Below are positions 53,408-61,651 of a stretch of 64,000 nt of DNA, piece by piece. Both the position numbers and the translations under genes were made by a program. The notes under the pieces are model-generated. The model saw nothing but the letters and a program-made list of their open reading frames with translations, did not search any database and was not told where the DNA came from. Source of the DNA: CALFUK01 sp964450495 (GTDB lineage: Bacteria > Bacteroidota > Bacteroidia > Chitinophagales > Saprospiraceae). How positions within the stretch are numbered: the stretch's first letter is position 1; each line of letters opens with the position of its first letter. The stretch is from NCBI GenBank assembly GCA_964450495.1, contig CAYVFU010000010.1, positions 11,352-75,351 on the forward strand. Direction: 5' to 3'.

Positions 53408-55221
53408 ATGAATACTATCCTTAAGCACTTAACTACTTTCATCTATTTATTTTTTTGTTTACAGACTGCCACAGCAGCTGATATTATTGTCAACCCTGGA
53501 GATAATCTACAAAGTGCAATCAACAATGCACAAGGAGGCGATGTGCTTATTGTCAATGGTGGCAACTATGGAGGGACAATTCATATTCAGAATCGCAGCT
53601 TCACAGAAGCCAATCCTCTAATTATTAAAAGCGGAAATGGTACGCCACACATTACTGGATTTGGGGGATACAATGGAGGGACTACGTTTAGAATTACTAA
53701 CTGCAGTTATATAGCAGTAGATGGGTTCAAATTTTCAAATTCACTATATGGCTGTTATATAATATCTAGTGACCACATTATCATTACCAACTGTGAAGTG
53801 ACTAATACAGGTCAAGAGGGGATTCATGCTAACGAAGATTCGGATTACATTGACATTANNNNNNNNNNNNNNNNNNNNNNNNNNNNNNNNNNNNNNNNNN
53901 NNNNNNNNNNNNNNNNNNNNNNNNNNNNNNNNNNNNNNNNNNNNNNNNNNNNNNNNNNAATACAGGTCAAGAGGGGATTCATGCTAACGAAGATTCGGAT
54001 TACATTGACATTATTGGAAATCACATTCACCACACTGGCAGAAGAGTAGACCACGAAGGCTGGGGCGAAGGTATTTATATTGGCGGAGGATCAGACCCCC
54101 AACTTGTGAATAGTTACATTTATATAGAAGGAAACGAAATCTATGAATGTGGTTTAGGAGAGGGAATCAATATCAAATCCAGCGATACAGAGAAAGTAAC
54201 GGTAAAAAATAATCACGTTCATGACATCCATCCAGGAAAGTCAACATCTCCAAATGCACAATGGAATGGTGGAGCCATCGGAGTAAGTCATCATTTTACT
54301 AATACAGATCGACTGATTTGGATTGAAGACAATTTGATAGAAAATATTTATGGAGGGCAAACCAGTAACACAGGTGTTATGACTATGCAATCAGATACCA
54401 GAGTCGTTGGCAATACTATTCGAAACTGTGATGATAATGGGATTTTGTTTAATGACTATATCTCTGATCACCCTTGCTGGAATTTTGGCAATATATTGTC
54501 TAACAATGGCACCCCAGTTTCCATTTCAACTAATGCGGTTGTCTACACTACAAATCCAGGTTTAAGCCCGTATTCTCCTCAAACCTGGTATTCTGATGAT
54601 TCAAATCAAGAGCCACTGCCTCCGGTTAATGGTGACAATATTGCGTTGAATAAACCGGTTACTGTATCCGCACAGCAAGTAGGCAATGAAGGATCTAAAG
54701 CTGTTGATGGAAGTAGGGCTGATTTAGACAGATGGTCGGCTGAGTTTTTTCCGCAGACCATAGAGATAAACCTTCAGGGATTATATAGTCTGAATAGGAT
54801 TGATGTTTTTCCTTTGTCCAATCGAGCTTACCAGTATTCTGTCGAAGTGAAAAGTAATGGGGGTAGTTATCAACAGATCATAAATAGAACGAATAGCACT
54901 ACAGGAGGTGCAGCCATTTCTAATACATTGAGCAATGTCGAAGCGGATGTTGTTAAGTTTACCTTTACTGGAGCAGCTGTTTATGACGGTGATTGGTTAA
55001 GCATTCGTGAAATAGAAATATTTGGTTCTGTGGTTTCTGACCCTGATCCAGAACCTGATCCTGACCCAGATACTATGATGTTGTTAGAAACTAATGGCGA
55101 TGTTTTTATCAACAAACTCACTAGCGGAATTATCATGATTTCACCCAACGGTTCTTGTCATAAAGTGAAGATTAATAATGAAGGTAACTTTGTTTCTGAA
55201 GTTGTGGATTGTCCCAATTAA
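53408..55221 (+). CDS. Right-handed beta-helix + discoidin-like secreted protein, interrupted by an assembly gap
   Basis: The gene is cut by 100 Ns (53859-53958). The 55 nt before the Ns (53804-53858) and the 55 nt after (53959-54013) are identical. Removing 155 nt joins frame 53408 to frame 54106 in phase and gives one 552-aa protein. The signal peptide ends near TATA. Residues about 20-310 are right-handed beta-helix repeats (IRNCDDNGILFNDYISDH; GIHANEDSDYIDI), as in polysaccharide lyases and other surface glycan-binding enzymes. Then follow an F5/8C (discoidin)-like domain (about 360-475, NIALNKPVTVSAQ), a Pro-Asp linker (DPDPEPDPDPD), and a small C-terminal domain. The catalytic class is unknown. 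It lies 105 nt upstream of a GH26 gene. Confidence 0.8.
53859..53958. other. Scaffolding gap of 100 N
   Basis: Exactly 100 Ns, a placeholder length rather than a measured one. The identical 55-nt flanks show that the joined contigs overlapped, so nothing is probably missing. Confidence 0.95.
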
Positions 55222-55326
55222 AATAAGATAAATTCTTCAGTATAAACTGATTTCAATTATTCGCAACATGGTAGGGTGTTTTGCACTAGAAACGTATTTT
55301 AAGTATACCCCATAAATACTTCTACT

Positions 55327-57021
55327 ATGCGCCGTCCTATTGTTTTTTTGTTCTGTCTGTGTACACTCTCTATACACGCACAAGTTGCTTTTGAAAGTTC
55401 CTATCAATTTCAAAATGCTTCATCTGGCTCAATGTTGAGTTTGTCATCAGTGAGTAACCAAGCGAATGTCCAGGTATCAGCTTATAGTGTTACTGATTTA
55501 ACGCAGCAATGGGAAGTCTCTTTTGGGCCTGTTGGTACAGTTAATGTTATTAGTAAAGCAGTTGATCAATATCTCAATGTACCTAGCGAACTATCTGGCG
55601 CCTCTGCTAATTCTTATGCATTTAATTCTAATTGGTGGAGTATGATGTGGTTTATGGAACAAGTGACAGCTAACGAGTATCGCCTGAGAAATCGGTGGTC
55701 AAACTTATACCTCACACAACAAACTAACGGAGATGTCATTCAATCTGCATTGAATACAAATAATTTGCTTCAACGATGGAATTTGATTCCTTTGGATGAG
55801 TGTCCAGATAGTCACACTTGGAATGAAGGATTGCAACCCAATGACTCACACGATCTGGTTGTCGGGGAATGGGCCCATTGTCATGGAATAGTAGCAGCTA
55901 ATGCAGAATTGTCTATAAAAGCAGGAAACGAAATAGTGATTTACCCAGGTTTTGAGTTAAGTCAAGGAAGCGAATTTGCAGCCCAAATAGGTACTTGCCA
56001 AAACATTGAATTTCCATTATCGAATACAAATGCCGATCTTCAGACTCAATCAACTTATACCTATTTGAATACCTTTCAGGATGACCCTAACCAATGCATC
56101 ATACTTGGGCAAAATATCGGTTGGTCTTTCGAAACAAAAACAGAAACAGTTGATCAATTACATAGCCAAACAGGAGAGTGGGTAGGTTTGATTGCAGGTC
56201 AAATGAGATATAATAATGGGGCAACCAGCCCTAACACAGACTATGCTGCTTTAGTGAATACGTATGCTGCATGGCACACAGCTGGCGGTCTGTGTGAACT
56301 AAGTATGTTGCCAGACAATCCCTGGACAGGCGGAGACTGCTGGGATAGGTCAGGAGTCCAAAATTTAAATCAACTGACGACACCTGGTCAAAACGGCTAT
56401 GCGTCATGGATTCAACAATTAGATTTTTATGCTGATGTTTTACTAGATATGCAAAGTGCTGGAGTCCCCATACTGTTTCGTCCTCTTATGGAAATGAATG
56501 GCGATTTTTTCTGGTATGGATATATGGGAAATGGAGGGAGCGAAAATCCTGCACCCAATCCACAGCAATACATAAATCTGTACAGGCATATGCACGATTA
56601 TTTTACCAATGTAAAAGGGCTCAATAATCTGATTTGGATTTACTCAGCCAATATGAGTTATTTCGGGATACCTGATGTGGATCATTATTATCCTGGAACT
56701 AACTATGTAGATCTCACAGGTCTGGATGTATATACAAATGATCTTGCATTGCCAATGGATCAATACAATAAAATGGTAGCCTTAAATAAACCATTTTCTT
56801 TCACTGAATTTGGTCCTACTCATACTGCTGCTGAAATGGATGGATCAAAAGATTATGAAGCTTACACCAATAATGTATTGTCTAATTACCCTGAAGTGAT
56901 TTATATGAATGCCTGGCATAATTGGCCTCAACATGATGTTGCATGGATTTCCAACCAACGTTATACCGAAGCGCTAAATATACCTTGTGTCGTCAGTAGA
57001 GATGAACTTCAATCTAACTAG
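55327..57021 (+). CDS. GH26-like glycoside hydrolase with ricin-type lectin and 3-coathanger-like region
   Basis: A 564-aa secreted protein (signal peptide to SIHAQ). Residues about 25-155 are a ricin-type beta-trefoil (YQFQNASSGSMLSLSS, QWEVSFG, RWSNLYLTQ, RWNLIPL). Residues about 160-225 contain AGNEIVIYPGFELSQGSEFA with a closing IGTC, a 3-coathanger-like motif. Residues about 240-560 are GH26-like. The acid/base is Glu389 in RPLMEMNGDFFWYG and the nucleophile Glu494 in FSFTEFGPTH. The residue before the acid/base is Met388, where typical members (and the sister enzyme at 32129) have His. Mannan binding is plausible. No T9SS domain is visible, so anchoring is unclear. Confidence 0.85.
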   Translation: MRRPIVFLFCLCTLSIHAQVAFESSYQFQNASSGSMLSLSSVSNQANVQVSAYSVTDLTQQWEVSFGPVGTVNVISKAVDQYLNVPSELSGASANSYAFNSNWWSMMWFMEQVTANEYRLRNRWSNLYLTQQTNGDVIQSALNTNNLLQRWNLIPLDECPDSHTWNEGLQPNDSHDLVVGEWAHCHGIVAANAELSIKAGNEIVIYPGFELSQGSEFAAQIGTCQNIEFPLSNTNADLQTQSTYTYLNTFQDDPNQCIILGQNIGWSFETKTETVDQLHSQTGEWVGLIAGQMRYNNGATSPNTDYAALVNTYAAWHTAGGLCELSMLPDNPWTGGDCWDRSGVQNLNQLTTPGQNGYASWIQQLDFYADVLLDMQSAGVPILFRPLMEMNGDFFWYGYMGNGGSENPAPNPQQYINLYRHMHDYFTNVKGLNNLIWIYSANMSYFGIPDVDHYYPGTNYVDLTGLDVYTNDLALPMDQYNKMVALNKPFSFTEFGPTHTAAEMDGSKDYEAYTNNVLSNYPEVIYMNAWHNWPQHDVAWISNQRYTEALNIPCVVSRDELQSN

Positions 57022-57204
57022 CTGTATATTTTATATCTCTAGGGTAAATGAAAATTAGTCTAGGAGGACGAATATTAATTACTAACAGAATTAGAAGAAA
57101 TACTCTAGTCTTTAATCTAAATAATTAGTCCAATAGATCTCTGAGATTGATTTATTATAATTTCTATTTCCTAAATTGAGTCTTCGTCTTATAAAGAATT
57201 AGAA

Positions 57205-58812
57205 TTGAATAAGGAGCTTAAAAATAAACTTCGGTCGGATTTGTTCCAGCATTTAGATGGTATTGTCACTGGTCCTACCGCTTATGTCTTGCATAAAAGA
57301 GGTGTATTAGACTATATACTTGAAAAGAAAAGATGTACGCTTAAAGAAATTGAATCTGCATTAAATGCAAATGAAGGATACTTGAATGTGGCACTGCATA
57401 CGCTTGTGTCACAAGGATGGCTGGAAATCAAAAGGACTGATGAGGACATAGAATATGGTGTTAATGATTTTACAGAAATTGCTACAAAGTTGATTCCGTT
57501 ATATAAGGATGTTGTAGATCTTATGCATTTATCAGCAAAATTTCATCATCGAAAATTTGAAAAGGAACCCTTTTTAAAATTAGAGAAAATAGCACATCAA
57601 TTTAATCAGCAATATGGTATTGAACTTTCATCTGACGAGAAAATAAGAAAAGTACAAACTCAATTTTTAAAACACATTGAAGGACATATTGTCGGACCTA
57701 CAGTTGTTGCTTTGGGTATGAGTGGTATGTTTCATAATTACTTTACAGAAGCCTGTTTCCGTCCAGAAGAATTTCATGCAGACGGAGAATTGTTTGGTAG
57801 ACTTCTAGATATTTTTGTTGGCTTAGAGTGGTTTGAAAAGAAAAGTGAAACGTATAGGTTTACGGATAAAGGTATGTTCTTTGCCCGTCGAGCTAGTGCG
57901 TATGGTGTTACTGTTTCTTACATACCTATGTTTAGAAAATTGGAAGAATTGATATTTGGAGATCCTACTATATTTTGGAATTTGCCGAAAGGAGCAACGG
58001 AAATACATGTAGATAGAACAATGAATGTATGGGGAAGTGGAGGAGCTCATTCCAATTACTTTAAGGTCGTAGATAAAATTATCATTGATATTTTTAATCA
58101 GCCTTTAGATCAGCAGCCCAAAGGTATTTTAGATATGGGGTGTGGGAATGGTGCATTTTTAATTCACTTGTATGATGTCATTGAACAGCAAACCTTAAGG
58201 GGGCAACATCTGGAAGATCACCCTTTATTTTTAGTTGGAGTAGATTATAATAAGGCAGCTCTAAATGTGACACGTGCTAATATTGTTCAAGCAAATATAT
58301 GGGCAAAATTAATGTGGGGAGACATCGGTAAGCCAGATCTACTTGCATCAGATTTGGCAGAAAACTACAACATTAAGTTAGAAGATTTATTGAACGTACG
58401 GACGTTTCTAGATCACAATAGAATTTGGGCTGTACCTGCTGATAGTACTTTTATCAGCAGCAATATTTCAACAGGTGCTTATGCATTTAGAGGCCGGCGA
58501 ATTACTAGTCAAGAGCTTGCAAATAATTTAAAAGAGCATCTTGAACAATGGTCACCATATGTAGAAAAATTTGGACTTCTCATTATTGAATTGCATACCA
58601 TAGCTCCTGAATTAATTGCAAATAATTTGGGTAGAACTGCAGCCACTGCATACAATGCAACCCATGGATTTTCAGACCAATATATCGTTGAAATAGACTT
58701 CTTTAAAGAGATAGCTGCTGAAGTAGGTTTGTCATGTGATGAAGCGCATTTTAAAAGATATCCAAACTCGGATTTAGCTACCGTCAGTATCTCACTACTG
58801 AAGAAGGAGTAA
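57205..58812 (+). CDS. SAM-dependent methyltransferase, tentatively AprA-like
   Basis: A 535-aa protein. Residues about 1-260 hold two similar winged-helix-like segments (HLDGIVTGPTAYVLHKRGVL, later HIEGHIVGPTVVALGMSGMF). A class I methyltransferase domain follows, with motif I ILDMGCGNGAF (308-318) and acidic VGVDYNKAAL. The end (NVRTFLDHNRIWAVP, TGAYAFRGRRIT, LIIELHTIAPE, YNATHGFSDQYIVE) resembles what I recall of methyltransferases in polyketide loading modules such as AprA; this is from memory. The start is TTG: a stop at 57172 shares the frame and no ATG lies between. The neighbour downstream is an acyl-CoA dehydrogenase. No polyketide synthase is in the window. The small molecule methylated is unknown. 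Confidence 0.7.
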   Translation: MNKELKNKLRSDLFQHLDGIVTGPTAYVLHKRGVLDYILEKKRCTLKEIESALNANEGYLNVALHTLVSQGWLEIKRTDEDIEYGVNDFTEIATKLIPLYKDVVDLMHLSAKFHHRKFEKEPFLKLEKIAHQFNQQYGIELSSDEKIRKVQTQFLKHIEGHIVGPTVVALGMSGMFHNYFTEACFRPEEFHADGELFGRLLDIFVGLEWFEKKSETYRFTDKGMFFARRASAYGVTVSYIPMFRKLEELIFGDPTIFWNLPKGATEIHVDRTMNVWGSGGAHSNYFKVVDKIIIDIFNQPLDQQPKGILDMGCGNGAFLIHLYDVIEQQTLRGQHLEDHPLFLVGVDYNKAALNVTRANIVQANIWAKLMWGDIGKPDLLASDLAENYNIKLEDLLNVRTFLDHNRIWAVPADSTFISSNISTGAYAFRGRRITSQELANNLKEHLEQWSPYVEKFGLLIIELHTIAPELIANNLGRTAATAYNATHGFSDQYIVEIDFFKEIAAEVGLSCDEAHFKRYPNSDLATVSISLLKKE

Positions 58813-58958
58813 ATAGTTCATTATATATTATCCATCTAAAGAATTGAATTATTGATATAAGTCTATAAATTCCATTCAACAGAGTTATTTAGTTTATTAC
58901 AAATTCAATTTATTAAATTGAGAAACCTAGAATTTAATAAGTAGAATTTTAAACACTT

Positions 58959-60125
58959 ATGAATAATTTTTTTTTCACTGAAGAGCACAACTTATTTCGT
59001 CAAAGTCTTAGAGATTTTTTGGATAAAGAGATGAGACCTCACATTGACCAATGGGAGGAAGATGGTGAAATCCCACGTGATGTTTATAAACGATTCGGAG
59101 AAATGGGATTTATCGGAATTGCCTTCCCTGAAAAATATGGAGGGACAGATTTAGATACCTTCTATTCTGTGGTGTTTACAGAGGAAATGATTCGATTGAA
59201 TTCAAGTGGGTTTAATACGTCTATTGGTGCGCATGCAGGTTTGGCATTGGTGCATATAAACGGCGAAGGCTCGGAGGCACAAAAGGAAAAGTACTTAATC
59301 CCAGGTATAAAAGGTGAACTCATAGGGTGCCTTGCGATCACAGAACCAGGTGGTGGTTCAGATGTTGCCTCTCTTAGAACCTCCGCTGTGAGAGATGGCG
59401 ACCACTATATCATCAATGGTTCCAAAACATTTATCTCAAATGGAGTGCTGAGTGATTATATTATTGCAGCAGTAAGGACTGGTGATAAAGGTGCAAAGGG
59501 AGTTAGTATGATGATAATAGAACGAGACAGAGAGGGTGTAAGTGCTAGGAAATTAGACAAACTAGGTTGGCATGCTTCAGACACTGGAGAGATTGCTTTT
59601 GATAATGTTCGCGTTCCAACTGATAATCTTCTGGGGGTGGAGAATCAAGGCTTCTTTTACATTATGCAACACTTTGCTTCAGAGAGATTGGGGATGGCTC
59701 TTATTGCGGTTGCACAAGCTCAATTAGCCATTGACTTGGCGATGGAATATATGGGACAACGCGAAGCATTTGGGAGGCCTATAAATAAATTTCAAGTTTT
59801 GCGTCACCGCTTAGCACAAATGATGGCAGAGGTCACTTCTGCACGAGCGTTTGTTTACACGCTCTATAAACAATACGAACAAAAAGAGTATATCATAAAA
59901 GAAGCTGCCATGGCTAAACTGATTGCAACCCAACTGAGTGATAAAGTAACATACGAATGTATGCGGTTCTTTGGTGGCTATGGTTATATGGAAAGTTATC
60001 CAATGGCGCGATTGCTGCGAGACAGCCAGTTGGGTACTATAGGTGGTGGCACATCAGAGATATTATGTGAAATTATTGCAAAAATGATGATAGATACTAA
60101 GGAATATAAAGCACCGATTAAGTAG
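58959..60125 (+). CDS. Acyl-CoA dehydrogenase
   Basis: A 388-aa flavoprotein, normal length. LIGCLAITEPGGGSDVASLR, TFISNG, QHFASERLGMALIAVAQAQL, REAFGRPINKFQVLRHRLAQ, RFFGGYGYMESYPMARLLRD and GTIGGGTSEIL (catalytic-base region) are all present. It resembles isovaleryl-CoA or long-chain-type dehydrogenases and is more distant from the gcdH-like gene at 7748. It uses FAD and passes electrons to ETF. It is not in an operon with obvious beta-oxidation genes. It lies 146 nt after the methyltransferase on the same strand. Confidence 0.93.
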   Translation: MNNFFFTEEHNLFRQSLRDFLDKEMRPHIDQWEEDGEIPRDVYKRFGEMGFIGIAFPEKYGGTDLDTFYSVVFTEEMIRLNSSGFNTSIGAHAGLALVHINGEGSEAQKEKYLIPGIKGELIGCLAITEPGGGSDVASLRTSAVRDGDHYIINGSKTFISNGVLSDYIIAAVRTGDKGAKGVSMMIIERDREGVSARKLDKLGWHASDTGEIAFDNVRVPTDNLLGVENQGFFYIMQHFASERLGMALIAVAQAQLAIDLAMEYMGQREAFGRPINKFQVLRHRLAQMMAEVTSARAFVYTLYKQYEQKEYIIKEAAMAKLIATQLSDKVTYECMRFFGGYGYMESYPMARLLRDSQLGTIGGGTSEILCEIIAKMMIDTKEYKAPIK

Positions 60126-60323
60126 ACTGTGGAACAGTTTACAGTGATGATTTTCTAAGAAAAGTGTTGAGTAATAAATTCGCTAGGTGGCGTGGCAAGT
60201 TAGCGTTTTGATTTAAGATTTATCAAATGATTAAACATAATCAAGTATTTTCTGGACTGTGTCTTGAAAGGAATTATATTCGCTGTTCAATCCAGCTAAT
60301 AAATCACGATCAATTTAGCACAC

Positions 60324-61613
60324 ATGAAGTTTAATTTTTATTTCACTACCTTGGCCATTATCATTTGTTTTACTGCTTGCCGTCAAGCGGAAAATAGAAT
60401 TGAGAAAACAACAGCAATTGCTCCTGCAGAAACAACTTCAATAATTCATGATTCCATTCCTGCTGCGACTAATAAAACCAATTGGCTTCAACCGCCATAT
60501 AAGCATTGGGCAATTAAGAATGTGGATAAACTATTTCCAATAGGTAAAATCGCCAAAGCTGCAAAGCCAAATATACTCGAGAAAGCACCTATGTCTTTTG
60601 ATGATTTAATGATCGAACAATTCGATGGTAAACTTTATAGATTTGAAGAGCATCTGGACTCCAATCGAACAGATGGATTTATCATTCTACATCACGGGAA
60701 AATAGTATACGAAAAATACTTCGATAATATGACGGAGCAAAGCTCTCACAATTGGTTTTCTGTATCAAAGTCTTTGATCGGATTAACAGTTGCAGTTTTA
60801 GCAGAAGAAGGGAAGATTGATTTGCAGCATCCAGTAACAGATTATATCCCAGAATTAAAAGGGAGTGCTTGGGACGGTATTCCAATTCAGCAATTAATGG
60901 ACATGACTGTCAACATTAAGTATGATGAAATCTATTTAGATCCACGGTCTGATGCTTACGTATTTGCTCGGGTTACTCATTTAGTAGAAATGCCTTCGAT
61001 ACCTCCAGAATTTGATAATGTTTTAGATTATTTTAAATCAGTCCGGCCTGGGAATAATACAGAAGAGTTATTCCATTACATCAGTTTAAATACAGAAGTG
61101 CTAGGCATGCTCATTAAAAAAGTAACTGGCAAACAACCCTCTGAAGTGATGAGTGAGAAAATATGGTCCCATATAGGTGCTGAGCATGACGCCTATGTAG
61201 CGAGATCACCAAATGGTTATGAATTGGTTAGCGGGGCTATCAATTCGACGCTGAGAGATGCAGCAAGACTTGGCCAATTAATGTTGGACAATGGTGTTTG
61301 TGATGGCAAACAAGTTGTCCCAGAATCCGTAGTCGAAACAATTGCGAGGGGAGGCCAGATAGAGAAATTTGCTCAATCTAAGCGTGGACAGCAATTCAAG
61401 AATTTTCATTATAAAAATCAATGGTGGCATACTGATAAAGAAGCTTATTTTGCCAAAGGTTTATTTGGTCAATGGATCTATGTGGACCCAAGTTCAGAAA
61501 CAGTAATTGTGAAATTTACAACTTCTGATATTCCTACATCCACTGAGTATGATTGGATGAATAATATGGAATTGATGAAGGTGATCACCAAAAAATTGAG
61601 AAGCAATAGTTGA
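60324..61613 (+). CDS. NylB-like serine hydrolase, lipoprotein
   Basis: A 429-aa beta-lactamase-fold hydrolase with a lipobox (ICFTACRQ, Cys19). The active-site serine is Ser146 in Ser-Val-Ser-Lys149 (SxxK). A later HYISLNTEVLGMLIKK carries the second motif, and KGLFGQWIYVDP near 385 is the C-terminal motif seen in 6-aminohexanoate-dimer hydrolase-like proteins, where KTG is absent. It is probably an esterase or amidase attached to a membrane. Convergent with the histidine kinase (38 nt). Confidence 0.86.
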   Translation: MKFNFYFTTLAIIICFTACRQAENRIEKTTAIAPAETTSIIHDSIPAATNKTNWLQPPYKHWAIKNVDKLFPIGKIAKAAKPNILEKAPMSFDDLMIEQFDGKLYRFEEHLDSNRTDGFIILHHGKIVYEKYFDNMTEQSSHNWFSVSKSLIGLTVAVLAEEGKIDLQHPVTDYIPELKGSAWDGIPIQQLMDMTVNIKYDEIYLDPRSDAYVFARVTHLVEMPSIPPEFDNVLDYFKSVRPGNNTEELFHYISLNTEVLGMLIKKVTGKQPSEVMSEKIWSHIGAEHDAYVARSPNGYELVSGAINSTLRDAARLGQLMLDNGVCDGKQVVPESVVETIARGGQIEKFAQSKRGQQFKNFHYKNQWWHTDKEAYFAKGLFGQWIYVDPSSETVIVKFTTSDIPTSTEYDWMNNMELMKVITKKLRSNS

Positions 61614-61651
61614 CGTTTAATGACTTGGAATGGAAAAGTTATATTTTATAA

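Noticed and set aside
54106..55221. Separate 371-aa gene starting after the N gap
   Set aside because: It is the 3' part of the beta-helix gene; the apparent start at 54106 is internal once the duplicated 55 nt and Ns are collapsed.
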